64,000 nucleotides of DNA from Globodera rostochiensis (GCA_018350325.1 JAEVLN010000002.1:6059456-6123455); one strand, 5' to 3'; counted from the first letter of the stretch, positions 27,855 to 40,488 are shown. Numbers and translations: made by a program. The notes: generated by a model not told the origin, from the sequence alone.

Positions 27855-28942
27855 AATTACAATCAGAATTAAGAAGAGTCTGCGATCGAATGGCCAAATG
27901 GTGCCACATAAAATTTACATTGCCATATTAGTATATTAATTTATATTTTTTATTTGAGTAAAATTTGAGTCATACTTACTATTTACATTTGAATAAAAAC
28001 TCAACAAATCTATTGCACTCGTATCGCATTTTATTTATGTGGTTTCCTTGATTTCCCGTGGTATATAATCCACAACATTTATGTTGCTGGCATTATTTCT
28101 ATAGCCGATAATTAATTGGAGAAATTAAGTTGATATTTAGTATTTTAGTTAAGAAGTATTATATTTTCAAATATTGGAATTGAACTTTAAACAAAAAATG
28201 CTTGCGTACGGAGAGTTTATTTCTTCGTCTTTATATATTTATTCATTGTCACTTGCTATTGTGTTTGACATATTAAAATTTAATTCTTCGTCATCTTAGA
28301 TTAATTTATCTTTTATCTTCAATTGTGCTCTTAAAACTTCTTATTTTAGTTATAAAAAAATTATTTTTGTTTTTGCTTGATATGAAAACATAAGATCAGC
28401 AATCATTTGTATGTATTCTCGAGAATCAGAACTGCTTCTATTCAATAATCAAAGACACATCGTTCACAACTTGGATTGAAGAGGCGATTTATCTCATGAT
28501 TATGAGCGTCCAAAATTTTGTCATGAGATCTATAAGCATTTATTATTAATGTCAATAATAATTAACCTTAGTTATTTTATCTTTATTTTTGTATATGAAT
28601 TTTTGTTAGTTAATTATTCCATACCCGGATACCCGTCCGCGGATGTCCGCGGATATCCGCATTATTTAAAAATCACTAGAGTTTTCTCCAAATTTCGAAA
28701 AAATGATTTTTCAAAGCGAATTTTTCCCGATCGCGTTATCGACTGATTAAAAATTTGAAATTGATATGTATTGAGCTTAACAAGAAAATTTTAAAGGAAA
28801 AGATTGAACTTTTGATTGTTTGTTAATCATTTTTTCCAAAAAAAATTTTTCGGTAAGAATTTTTAACATTTTTGTTAAAAAATTTCAAAAATTTTTTTAA
28901 AATTCTGCTTTACTGCTGGAGGGAGGGGGAGGTGGTAGGAGG

Positions 28943-28968
28943 TCGGCGGTGCCGATAGGCGCTGCCGA
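28943..28968. other. GC-rich hairpin with GATA loop, second copy
   Basis: TCGGCGGTGCC, GATA, GGCGCTGCCGA. Compared with 9908-9933, a stem C has become T, giving a second G-T pair rather than a mismatch, so folding is preserved. Confidence 0.65.
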
Positions 28969-29157
28969 GAGAAAAAATTGGATATTTAAAGACTTATGCT
29001 AAGAAAAATCGTCCAATTTTTAGGAAATGACTTCTAAAATAAACTAATTTTATGTAAATGCTTAAAATTTATTTTTTATGTCTGATTTTTTTTTCAAAAA
29101 GTTGTAAGAATACTAAAAAGAAAGAGTTAAAGTATAAAAATAAAAAATAAAAATCAT

Positions 29158-29240
29158 ATCGCGAGAGGGTATAGAACCCTCGACCCAAAGTAGCATCACC
29201 GTATAAGTTTAACCACTAGGTCATGTTCAAACTTGAAATA
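29158..29240 (-). other. tRNA-like module in the second element
   Basis: Minus strand: GAGGG, the 7-base loop TTCTATA and CCCTC give exact T-arm geometry. Upstream, TGACCTAGTGGTTAAAC resembles an A-box. Again no full cloverleaf. Confidence 0.5.
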
Positions 29241-29571
29241 CATCCTCGAAAACCAATTTAAGAAAATCGTTTTAATAAATTTTCCTTCAGCAGTAAAAAA
29301 ACAACGGATGCAACGGATACCCGCGGATATTAAGGTCATATCCGCCATCCGTCCGTATCCGTGACGATCCGAAAACCAATATCCGTTATCCGTCCGTATC
29401 CGGATATATCCGAAAAACCATATCCGTTATCCGTCCATATCCGGATATATCCGCTGATATCCGGATATCCGTGAGCACGCCTGTTTACAACCACATTTGT
29501 CCCACATGCTTTTCGACGTTTATTTGTTTTTTAATAATACTTTTAATTCTTTATTGAGTTTCAAAGAGCTT

Positions 29572-30617
29572 ATTTCTCCAAAATTGCTTGAGGTGTTCTG
29601 CAAAAATATATCATTGCCATTTTTATACATGATTAAAATAGAATAAGAATTTGCATTTACCAATCTGTTTATATATTTATCTTTAGTTCAAATAAATATT
29701 TACTAAGTGTATATGAATATATTTTTATTTGTGTTAGCGTTTTTATAAATAGCATTATGTCTGTTATTTTAATTTCTTCCATTTTATCAATAATTATTAG
29801 CAAAAAAATTGCCGAATGTAGCTATGTTTACATGCAATTTTTATATAATTAATTAAATTTCTGGAGTGATTTTTAAATTTAACTCTGTAATATTAATAAT
29901 CTTATTTATAACCGACAATTTCCTTATCGGTAAGCCAAGCGCACCCAACGCCATGTCCAATATGGTTACATAATTTCCTTGTATTACAACCAACATAAGT
30001 TTAAAGGAGAACTTTACAAATTTTTTTGTTTATATTTAATTATCATTCTGTTTTAAGTTTTAGGAGTGCCAGACAAAAGTCTCGCTTCGAGGTAAAGTAT
30101 TTCTCCAAAATTGCTTGAGGTGTTCTGCAAAAATATATCATTGCCATTTTTATACATGATTAAAATAGAATAAGAATTTGCATTTACCAATCTGTTTATA
30201 TATTTATCTTTAGTTCAAATAAATATTTACTAAGTGTATATGAATATATTTTTATTTGTGTTAGCGTTTTTATAAATAGCATTATGTCTGTTATTTTAAT
30301 TTCTTCCATTTTATCAATAATTATTAGCAAAAAAATTGCCGAATGTAGCTATGTTTACATGCAATTTTTATATAATTAATTAAATTTCTGGAGTGATTTT
30401 TAAATTTAACTCTGTATATTAATAATCTTATTTATAACCGACAATTTCCTTATCGGTAAGCCAAGCGCACCCAACGCCATGTCCAATATGGTTACATAAT
30501 TTCCTTGTATTACAACCAACATAAGTTTAAAGGAGAACTTTACAAATTTTTTTGTTTATAATTAATTATCATTCTGTTTTAAGTTTAGGAGTGCCAGACA
30601 AAAGTCTCGCTTCGAGG
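29572..30617. repeat. Recent tandem duplication of about 527 bp
   Basis: TTCTCCAAAATTGCTTGAGG starts at 29574 and again at 30101. The two halves then match base for base apart from a handful of single-base changes, and both end GCCAGACAAAAGTCTCGCTTCGAGG-type sequence (about 30092 and 30617). A very young duplication, or an assembly artefact. Confidence 0.88.
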
Positions 30618-30619
30618 TT

Positions 30620-32880
30620 TGGCATGGAAACCCTTTAAATTAAGTTGATTCTGTGAATTGTTTTACATATTAATTAAGAAAAAACTTTTAAAATATGAAA
30701 TAATGATATTTTTAGCAATGACTCTTCCGACATTTTTTTGGATTTTTCACATATTTTAAATAGTACAGTTCGTTGATTTGCTTCTTATTTGTAGTTAGTT
30801 CAAGAAGTCATAATTAATGAATCACAAATAACTTATGTCAAAATATTAATATTATTTTATTTTCCATCAAGTTAAGCATTTTAATTAAAGTCTTCAAACA
30901 CTATGGGATCGGAGAACATTCTTTCAATTAAATAAAAAAATTTTTAAATTAAATTCAAAAAGTATTTCTTAGATAATAGATTTTATTTTCCATTTAAATG
31001 GTGTGATGGTTCCTTTATTTTCGGCTATTTGACTCGTCAATATATCCATACTTGAAATCGTTTTCAATATTGTTTCTGTTTAATTTTTAAACTTTCATTT
31101 ACAAATTTATTGTTCAGGCATTATTAACGCATAGTTAAATGATTAATTAAAAAGCGTTTTATAGGCAAATTAATAACATTTTACTTTTTAGACTAGTTTG
31201 TTGATAAACGGTTATCGGCGAATTCATTTTTTAATAAATATTCAGGTTAGTATTTTTTAAATAACGATTAAATGTCTGGGTTATTGGCTTCGCGCCAAAT
31301 TAAATATTGAACAAATATATATTTAGAATTAAGAGTTTCTTTTATGTTGTTTTTTTATTTCTTTAGAAATTCCATTAGGTATTTGATTTTTATCAATCAT
31401 TCTTATTTAAACGGATTTTTTGTTTATATCTATTTATTTTACAGTGTTTAAATTCTCTGGCGTTTTTTGAAATTTTCACACAATTTTCCTGTGCACATTC
31501 CTTCAGATACTGAGCTAGCTATTTATCAATTCAAAAACACGTCCCTCATTTTTAATTGATTTAAGAATTTTTCTCTACGAAGCGAGACATTAGAATTTTT
31601 GTATAGAATATTATAAGATTTTTAAGTCCATTGTAATTATTTTTATTATTGAGAGCCTTATTTTTTTAAAAATAAAAATTTAGATTTAATGTTTATAAAT
31701 TGTACTATTTAATTATGTTTGGTGTAGTGTTCTTTCATGACATTGGAGATAGTTAGTTCCACATCAAATTTCTCCATCACTTCTTTACTTTCGCTGGTAA
31801 ATATAATATTTTATAATATTTATTGCTGTGTTTTATTCAAATACTGTATCCGATTATGCTTTACATGAGATGGTCAGTTTTTTATAATCTTTTCATTGAT
31901 GTTTTTGTTTTTTTGGACGTAGTTTCTTTAGGTATGCCATAACAAAGCTTTTTAATTTTAACAATTATATTTTGATATCAATTATAATTATAAGGGATTA
32001 ATTTTTTAAATTACAATTTTGAGAACTTGATACAAAACAAACCGTTTATTCATTCAGCGAACTATTATATTTTGTTTTCGTAATCAAAGTGCTATTTAAG
32101 ACAAAATACAACTTGTTCAAAAATAAGATCTATAATCGATATAAACTTGACATTATTCAGTAAAATCATTTACGCTGTCTGTACTTTTATTTTAAAATAG
32201 GCAGCTTTTAATTTATACATGTAATATGAATGAGTAGAAAATGTAGCCGCATCGGCCTCAAAATTCAACTATAAAACCGCAAATCTAACAAATTTGTGAA
32301 AAAGAAATTGAGAAATGAAATAGTTTCTTTAATGATAGCGGTATGCCTAAATTATTGCTATCAATTTACATCTCGATTATTTTGATTATTTTTTGTAAGC
32401 AAATAATTTACAAACGGGAATATAAAGCCAGAATTTTTTTTAATATATTGTTCTTTATTGCCAATTTTAATAATATGCTTTGGTGATTGGTATCAGTTTT
32501 TCATAAACTTAAGCTCCGATTTGCTTAGTTTGATTTGAAAAATATTTTTTGAAATTGAGTTCGTGTTCTTCTGCAATTTTTTTTTTTTATAAAAATTCAC
32601 TTTTAAAATATTGGTTGAATCCGTCTGGGCATAATTGGCAACAACGCCATAATAAATTCCAAGGAAGTATTATTTGAAAAATTTTAAATTAATATTGCTA
32701 ATTGTTCTAAAATATGCCCTTAATATTTGAAAAAAATAATTATTATTTAATTTTTATTCATTAAGAATTAAAATAATTTTGAGTATTTATTTACCCAATA
32801 ATTTAAAAAATTTCTTTATTTTTATTTTTTTGACATTTTATAAATAGTATTAATTTGATAGTTGTTCTTTGCATTAAAAT
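30620..32880. other. AT-rich stretch
   Basis: No long frames. It holds the second copy of a dispersed repeat (about 32219-32325); otherwise nothing I can name. Confidence 0.5.
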
Positions 32881-32882
32881 TA

Positions 32883-33057
32883 ATGCGTCCGATTGCTAGT
32901 GATAGTATGCCCAGCCTCGTGAGCTGCGACCCTTTCATCGGTTATTATATAACCAGCTTTTTCTGAGCCTAAAGGCTCGCCTTTTGGAGCTGTACGAGAA
33001 GACAACTCCACAAATTCTTTTTATTATTTAGAATTTAAAATTTTGTTTGGATTATAA
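32883..33057 (+). CDS. Possible two-exon small gene
   Basis: ATG at 32883 opens MRPIASDSMPSLVSCDPF. GTTATT...CTAAAG (32941-32974, 34 bp) can be removed as a short intron, which joins the frame to SPFGAVREDNSTNSFYYLEF and a TAA at 33055-33057: 46 residues in all. Without splicing the frame stops within the putative intron. The 34-bp intron is at the low limit for nematodes and CTAAAG is only a fair acceptor. Product unknown; it may be part of a larger gene with the islands downstream. Confidence 0.35.
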
Positions 33058-33059
33058 AT

Positions 33060-34520
33060 TTGATTGGCCCGCAGCGTTGTTTTTTTAGAATTGTTTCATA
33101 AATAAATAAACATATATTGAAATTTTGAACTTGTGTTTTTATACTAGTTTGTGCTTCTTATTATTACACAGATTTCTTTTAAACTCTTTTATACGTATAC
33201 AATTGTCATTTTTTTAATAGTAATTTTTGTGTATAATTTTTTTAATGCTCTTGATTTGATTTAATATTTGCAATATTTTAACAAAATTTTCACATAAAAT
33301 TTTAAAGTTCATGCTTTTAGAATTTCATTTATAGTTAATAAGCCAACACAAAGTTTAAATAAATATTGCTTTTAGTTAATATTTGATTTTAATTTAATTG
33401 ATTTTTTATGTTTATCGTTTAAATTAATTGTTTTCATTAAAATGTATGCTTTTGTATGATGCAATTTCTTCACGTAGATCATCTTTCAATTTGTATTTAA
33501 GATTTTAATACTTGAATCGCCGTGATTCCCCGTTTTATGTTAAGTTTTAGCAATTTTGTACTTAGAATAATTGTTTTTATTCTTATCTGTCCAAATATCT
33601 AGCGGAGCAAAGCTCATTGCAGAGCTTATTTAATTAGTTGTTTTGTTAAAGACATTGATTATTTTGTGCAATAGACTTTTTTTGTAATAGAAAATTTTGT
33701 TGAATCCTGGTATTGATGCAGAGCTTTGTAAAATTTTATTCAATCGATCTCTAATAAATTATTTTTAATGAATGTTTATTTAACTAAAATTTGTAAATCC
33801 TGTAGACCGTCACGTCAATTTCTCTATCCTTTTTGCTGGCGGAATTCTGAACCGGGTGGAAAAATAAGACAAATTTCCAAGTCTAATCGTGTTATAGTAT
33901 ATCATATAGCTTTCATTTTAAATTAACGGTATTTTTTTATTTTTTAACTTTTTGTCAGTTTGGAAACGGACCCTTTTTTGAAGTTTAATAATTGTTTGGT
34001 TATATTTATTCCCCATTTGTACTAATTTAATTTTTTAAATGAAATATGGGTTTAAATTTTTTTTAACATCATTAAGTTATATAAATTTTTTTAAATGAAC
34101 TGTAAGCAAATAGTATTAAATCAACACAAAAGATTTAAACATTGTTCAAATTTTATTAAACCAATTAGGCTTTCGTTATGAAAGTCTCCGCACATATTTA
34201 TTTCTGGTATTATAATAAAACATTGAAAGCTATTTTAACATTTTTCTACCTTTTCAAGGTAAACCTTGATTAATATACTTAACATTATTGAAATTTTTTT
34301 AGCAGAAATTACTATTCATGAAGTAAAACTTTTTGGGGTTGAGAGTTGATTATTTTAGTGTATTTGAAGACTTTGCTTGTTACAAAATGGTAACAATAAA
34401 TGTCTGGTTTCTATTAAAATTGTGCTCGCATTATTTTTCTATATTTTTACATTATTACACATTTTTTGCAGTAGTCACTATTAATAAGGACGAAGTTTAT
34501 ATGAATTAAAACTTGTTTTT
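33060..34520. other. AT-rich stretch
   Basis: Contains the second anchor repeat copy (about 33343-33495) and one weak island (about 33803-33860) reading DRHVNFSILFAGGILNRVEK. No other signal. Confidence 0.45.
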
Positions 34521-34536
34521 GTAAATTAGTCATACC

Positions 34537-34598
34537 TCAGCGCTTGACGGATTCAAGGCACGGAAGCACGAACTAGCACAAGTTAGAATTTAACATTC
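34537..34598 (+). other. Possible exon
   Basis: HTSALDGFKARKHELAQ followed by GTTAGA, a fair donor. Open on this frame only over a short GC-rich island. A second island (about 34605-34655) reads SQQHLGRAGSVDLRT. Confidence 0.25.
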
Positions 34599-34948
34599 TT
34601 GTATAAAATCTCAACAACACCTTGGCAGAGCCGGCTCTGTTGATCTGAGAACTTAGTGAAATTTTGATAAAGTTGACGAATGAGGATGGTAAAAGTTTGT
34701 TGATCCGCTGAATTCACTTTTGTCGTCGTTGGGTGTCTTTTAATTTAAGTATGAATTTTTAAATTGTTTTTTAGAATTGCCAATGTTTTCTTTAAAATCA
34801 AATTGAAATAGTAAAATGTTTAATTTACTTTTTTGTCCATGATATCATCAGTTATTAAAGAGCTTTAGGACTTTTGGTTTAAGAAGTTAACTAAACTCTT
34901 TATTTAATTATCTGCAAAATATTTAGGCTATTTCTAGTTTAATTTTAG

Positions 34949-35015
34949 TATCCGAGAATTGGACTTGGGCATAATGTCGGCTGGTGAACTGGCCGCGCGA
35001 GCCGTACATCAACTC
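34949..35015 (+). other. Possible internal exon with strong splice sites
   Basis: TTAATTTTAG before and GTAAGTATAT after bound 67 bp reading IRELDLGIMSAGELAARAVH QL in one phase. An ATG at 34974 lies inside. The consensus donor is the best in the window, and the sequence is much less AT-rich than its flanks. No family recognised. Confidence 0.47.
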
Positions 35016-35364
35016 GTAAGTATATAAGCTTCATTTAAATCAATTGTAATTAGAAATTTGATTGGTTTTGTATGCCTTTTATGTTAAAAAAATATTTTTG
35101 TATTTTTTTTTGTTAAATTTAAATTTTTAAAATCATGCGTAAATTAATTTTATAGATTTTGGCAAATTTATTTAGTTTGTTTTATACAATATTTCAAAGC
35201 TCCAATCCGTTTCATCTTTAATTTGTTTTTTACTCTTTGCAATTTAATCGTTATTTTTTTGAAAGATTTCTGAAAAGATTTTTTTTTACAGGTCCGTATA
35301 TATTTTAAGTACAAATTTTGATTACCAGAAAAGGAAAGCGCAGTGGCAATAGCTTTATACGTTC

Positions 35365-35512
35365 TAACTAGGATTGGACAAGAACGGGTATCCGGAACCG
35401 GGACCGGTATCCGGGTGTTTTGGGAAAATTATCCTGGACCGGTATCCGGGTGTCCAGGATCCGGGATACCCGGTATCCGGGGGTTGGATCCGGGCGGGTT
35501 AAGCACCCACCC
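35365..35512. mobile_element. Fragment of a short-palindrome element (CCGGTATCCGGG words)
   Basis: Eight or so GGTATCCGG / GGATCCGGG words in 140 bp of otherwise AT-rich DNA, starting TAGGATTGGACA, which could be a hAT-like end. I found no second terminus or target duplication. A 77-codon + strand frame over it (35420-35653) is a by-product. Confidence 0.4.
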
Positions 35513-36329
35513 TTAATGGTGGTATTTTTCGGAGAAATTTTTTTTTTTGATAGTGTTAGCGCTAGTAAAATTTTTGTATTTTGCGCGACAATTTGCCATT
35601 TCCTATTAAAATTAGATAGAGAGATACGGGCTTATGTAATTTGTTTTTTATAATTAATTACCAATTTTACAAAACAATTGGCTCTCAACAAAAATTGCTC
35701 AAATTTTCTTTAATCTTTTTATTTGCATTAATCGTTATTAATCTTCTGAATTTGCATTAATTTGTTTAATTTTGTTGAGATTCAGGGAATTCACTGGCCT
35801 TTTGCGCATCAGTTTATAGATAAAATAATTAGTATTTACGTTATTCTCCGTTTTCGATTTTTACTATAGTTTGTAACAAAATGTTATATTTTACATAAAT
35901 TTCTCTGGAATTTTATTTTTTTGCCTTAAATTATATTTATTTTAACTAATTTTTTAATGGTTAGTTAAATATTTTTTATAATATATATTGGTTGCGTTTG
36001 GTAAACGCGTGGATGATATATTGTGCTGGCTATGATAAGAAGTACAAGCATTAATTTTCATATACAATCTGTAATTTTCCAAGAAGCTAAAATTCTTATT
36101 TTAAGGCATTTCAGTCCACTTACTGATATAAAATACCTGAAAAGTAAAAAATTCGAATAATTCAAAAAATAATGTAATTTTTGAGGCAATCCTAAAAATG
36201 GATTTTTTAAGCAAACGGATAACTACAGGTCAAAAAGCATTCAGAAGTTGAAAGTTCGAAATGTCTAACAGTTTAATATTTGGAATTCTCGAAAAAGTCT
36301 GAAAAAGATCAAAAGAACGTGAAATAGTT

Positions 36330-36386
36330 CACTGCCGAAATCAGCCACTGTCGAAATTGTTTACTGTAGAAATCCACTCGAAATTC
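36330..36386. repeat. Degenerate 15-bp tandem repeat
   Basis: ACTGCCGAAAT, CACTGTCGAAAT, TACTGTAGAAAT and CACTCGAAAT follow one another at about 15-bp spacing. Confidence 0.5.
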
Positions 36387-36906
36387 AATTACTTCGCTTC
36401 CTGGCACGACCGAGACTGGTATCACTGAAGATGCTGAATTTTTTTACTAAAAATTTGACCATTTAGTCGAATTTCGAAAAAAAAATACACGTTCTTTTAT
36501 TACCTATATAATTCGACCACTTTTTTGCTTCAGCGGACCTTTTAGGCCTATTTTAAAAACCTTGTGGGGGGGGGGAAGCCAAAAGGCAGAAAATGATGGA
36601 CGTTGTTAAAATAATTGTGCCAAAAATTCCAATTTCCAATTTCAGCTTTATTGAACACTGATGCCGATTTATTTTCTCCATTTATTTGTTCTTTCTTTTA
36701 AAACTAAATTAATTAATATTTCTATACATTTGAATTATGATTTATTAAAAGTTTTATGGTGTTCATGTATTTAATGCTGTTATTTTTGTCAGCAAATCAA
36801 TTGTTAATTGTTATTATGTAATATGAAAATATTTAGCTGATAATAAATTCATTTTAACGTATTTACTATTTTTAATTATTTCTTATATTCTGATTATTTT
36901 TGTTAG

Positions 36907-36954
36907 CTTTAAAAATTTTGACCATCGTGCAGGGGCGCCAGGACTGGTCATAAT
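36907..36954 (+). other. Possible small exon
   Basis: TTTTTGTTAG precedes and GTAAGTTAC follows 48 bp that read FKNFDHRAGAPGLVI in one frame. It might continue the gene suggested at 34949, but the phase join is not shown by sequence alone. Confidence 0.33.
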
Positions 36955-37313
36955 GTAAGTTACATAAATTATACGTGTTTTATTTGATTAATAAGAAATA
37001 ATTTTTGACATTTTTTGATAAAACCGTTGCCGACAAAATACGACAAAATTATTAAAAAAAATTGACATACAACTAAAGCAATATTTCACTTTCATTCCCA
37101 TTTAAAACAATTTATCATTTACTATACTTATAATTATAATTATTATCGCTAACGTATCTATAATTATTATACATAAATTTTATTGGTTAAATATATAACT
37201 TTTTAATAAAAAACGTTGATTCTTTTATATTGTGCAGTATATTTTATTTATAGTATAATATTTTAATATGATTTAAATAAGCAATTCTCTCGGTGAGGTG
37301 AATCCAAGTAGAT

Positions 37314-37574
37314 TCAGGTGAATCCAAGCGCATCCAAGTGGATATGAGGTGAACTCCACTTTAGCAAATACAATCCATGGGTAAAAGTGGTGACTGATAA
37401 TTCGAGTTTATTATTTATGTTTGCACTATGAATTGTACGGTCATTAAATTGCGAAGCTTTCAGAATTTCACCAGAATTCGTTATAAGCAATTCTCTCGGC
37501 TCCACATTAGCAAATTTTACGACTGTTTTTAAAAGTAAGTACATTATTTTTTTGTTAAATAAACAACCTTTCAA
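37314..37574 (-). CDS. Hypothetical 86-residue frame
   Basis: A minus-strand frame with balanced composition, including ANVEPRELLITNSGEILKAS and FTHGLYLLKWSSPHIHL. It starts at a TTG; an ATG follows ten residues later. The + strand of the same DNA also reads as a plausible exon ending at a GTAAGTAC donor (about 37535), so strand is uncertain. Nearby ATAAGCAATTCTCTCGG is duplicated (37277 and 37481). Confidence 0.25.
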   Translation of the reverse strand: MKGCLFNKKIMYLLLKTVVKFANVEPRELLITNSGEILKASQFNDRTIHSANINNKLELSVTTFTHGLYLLKWSSPHIHLDALGFT

Positions 37575-37579
37575 ATTTA

Positions 37580-40240
37580 ATAAAAAAAAATTTGCTTTGA
37601 ATCAACTACTTTAATCTTAACATTTTCTATATGCATATTGAAGCTTAAGAAACTTCAAGGTGGTGATAGCACTCCTTATATAATAAAAATTATTTCATTT
37701 AGTTTTTTTTCTGGGTTAGAGCCATTCAATTTGGAAATTTTTTTTCTTCTAATAAGTAACGTTTTCAATTGATTGGAAACATTTTATCTAAAAGTCCGTA
37801 AGGACTCGTTATTTCTCTTTTTCATCCATATTCCAATCTTCAGGTTTTGCTTGTTTTTAGTTGTAATGTGGATATTTTTATTTTAACTTTAAACTTTGAT
37901 TTATTTTAAATAATATATTGATTTTAGATAATGTTGTAGAATGATCTCGAAATGTATATGTAGACCCAAATCTCATTTCAAGAGTCTCTATCAGTAAATC
38001 AGTGTTGTGTATTCGCATTTGGTTTCATTGGAAGACATCAGACCAAGCGAGAATGTTGGTTGTGGCTCACACTTTTATTTTAATAAAAAGTTTTTCCCAT
38101 TTATTGAAAAGCGGTTTTGATTAATACATTTTATATGCTTTTCATATTTATTTTGATCTGTTGTTGTGTAGGCATTTATAGAAGAGCCATCTAATATCGT
38201 CGGCTTGTCATATCTTTGTCGAACCTTGCCTTAATACTTACATTATATTTTTTAATTTTTTATTTAAATTTTATATCACAAATAAGCATTTATTTAGCGG
38301 CAATAAATGATTATTAAATTTTGGATTTTATATTAGCAGCCCATTATTTTAAGATAATAATTAAATTTTATAGAATAATATTCCTTTCTAAGAATTAATT
38401 TGAAAATAATTTCCTTTTTTAATAATGAGCGAAATTAAACTTTCAAAAAATTACAATAAATCAATTCTTTATTTTTGGAGGTTATATATTTGTTCACATT
38501 AAAGATATTTTTATCAGGAAATCATCACTTAAATGTTGCACAAATGGGGGGGGGGGACTTTATAGCAAAAAGGAATAGCACTTTTTGGTAGAAATGTGGG
38601 GGTGATCTACCAGTGTGCCAAGTTTCATGCCGAAACTCCGTGGACACCTGAGGACCTTCCCTTTGTTAGCTTTCTTTTAAAGATTTTTTAATTTATTTTC
38701 ATAAAAAATTTTTGCAAAATGGGATATAGGTTTGCCTTTTCGGCTCGCGTGCCTTTTTGTGGATTATTTTGGAATGGACGCTAACTATTCAATATAAAAA
38801 TGAATGAATGAATGGGTGTTGTGGTTGTGTGGAGAAAGGTCAGTGCCCAGTGCAATCGAAGGATGTGATAGATACTTGATGAGAGCAGAGAAATAGTGAG
38901 AAGTGAAAGTTAATATATAAAAGCTATTAAATCTTTATTGATTATTATTTTATTTAAAAACAAACAAATTTTAAATATAAATGATTTAATAAAAAATAAA
39001 ACAATGCGTCAAGTACAAATTCAAAAAAATATTTTAAAATTTCCTAATCCATTTCATGAAATTTGAAATTTTTTAACCCGAAGAAGTCCGTATTTATAAT
39101 TATAAATATCCGTATTTTACTTTAACTGAAAGCAGCCGACGAACTGCATAAAAAACTACTACAAAGCTTTTAATTCGCTGATTAAGCATTTCAAAAATAA
39201 AAAATGTCTTTATGTAAATTGCAAGCAAAAAAATAATTTATATTTTTATAACAATAAATCATAAAATTTTATACAAATGTATCAATTGATAACATTTACC
39301 GGTTTCGGTTAAAAATATCGTTTGCATACATAAATTTAAATAGGATATGTAATTAAATGAAAATTAAATAAGAGAGTCTAGCCACGACTTTTGCAGGAAA
39401 CAGCAGAATATAAATAAATTTATTAATAAATACATTATAAAAATATGTTTTTTAATAATTAGCAACTTTAAAATTTAGATAATATAGAAATTCAACAAGT
39501 ATTAACTTACATAAAGTGACAGAAATAAACATTTTTGTTTCACATAACTAGAATTTGAATCACATAACTAGAATTTGATGATTTAACTTAAAATAATTGG
39601 CCAAATATTTGCTAAGGGCTTTCGGACTAAACCTTGATGTTAATAGCAATGTTATTTCAAACAAATTTAAATTTAATTGTTTTGATTCAGGTCAAGGATG
39701 CCTCTATCTGTTCTGATAGATCTGGGTTTGACCCCATTTTTGAACGGTGCAAGAATAAGGCACCAGCTCATGCATGGAATGTTCATGTATACAAAAGTAT
39801 TCGTCATATATAAAACTGAATAAAATATTTTTTATTTTTGAAAAATTTACCGTGCTGAAAAGAATTATAAAGCCTATTTCAAAAGAATAGATTTATTATA
39901 AATATTATAAACAAATAAATAAACAGTGAAATTCTTCTGCTCATTTAAAAAAAAAGCCGAATATGCACCGAAGATGGCACTTTTAGTGTACTAATTTTCT
40001 TCAACGTTTTTTTAATTGCTGTCTTTGGGCGAGTGCCATTGAATGATTTTTTCGTTATTATATATAAAACTATAATGTTAAAAAAAATCAAATAATTTTT
40101 CATATAGGTAAGTATGTTCAATTGCATCAGTTTGCTTAATACATCTTTTTCTATATTTGTTTGTATTATTATTTTTAGTTGTTTGCGTTAACATTTTTCA
40201 AAATAGAATAAGTTTTAATTTTGCAAAATATTATTTTTTC
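37580..40240. other. AT-rich stretch
   Basis: No supported gene. There is a 13-G run near 38545, followed by a GC-richer patch (38580-38670, GTGTGCCAAGTTTCATGCCG) of the kind often seen in repeated elements, and a T-arm-like GGGTTTGACCCC near 39725. Otherwise empty. Confidence 0.45.
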
Positions 40241-40245
40241 TGCAA

Positions 40246-40488
40246 ATGAATTTCTTGTTATTTGCACATTTTAATACAATTGCCGCTGCGTGGCACACAA
40301 TGTACCTCCCTCCTGCAGGGCACGGCTACGGTGAGAGCTCCTCCCTGGCTTGCTTCATGCCTCTTCAAAGCGTTCAAAAAATTGTATCAAAAAAAATGCG
40401 AATAGCAGCGATGTATTTATTTTTTATGCTTGTCTTTATTTATTTCAATTTAAAAAAATTTTACTTTGAAAACCATTATATTGGTTAA
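40246..40488 (+). other. Open frame over a GC-rich island, doubtful
   Basis: 80 codons; the middle (WHTMYLPPAGHGYGESSSLA) comes from a GC-rich island at 40270-40380, while both ends are AT-rich and hydrophobic. An exon within the island is possible. Confidence 0.22.

Larger units (their letters stand above)
28620..29483. mobile_element. Truncated hAT-like element built from GGATATCCG words
   Basis: The right part (29306-29483) is a dense array of TATCCGT/GGATATCCG words ending GAGCACGCCTG, which inverted is CAGGCGTGCTC, a hAT-like terminus. A shorter array (28622-28660) marks the left side, but a matching terminus and an 8-bp duplication are absent, so the left end seems lost. The interior repeats the architecture of the element at 9584: a GC hairpin with GATA loop (28943-28968) and a tRNA-like module (29158-29240). 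Confidence 0.55.

Noticed and set aside
28549..28746. 65-codon + strand frame
   Set aside because: Its GC-rich part is the GGATATCC array of the truncated element; the rest is AT-rich filler.
38540..38560. Long G runs near 36566 and 38545 as quadruplex signals
   Set aside because: Single homopolymers without four spaced G tracts; more likely simple-sequence slippage.
39705..39745. Possible tRNA around GGGTTTGACCCC
   Set aside because: Only a T-arm-like hairpin; no A-box at the right distance and no acceptor stem.
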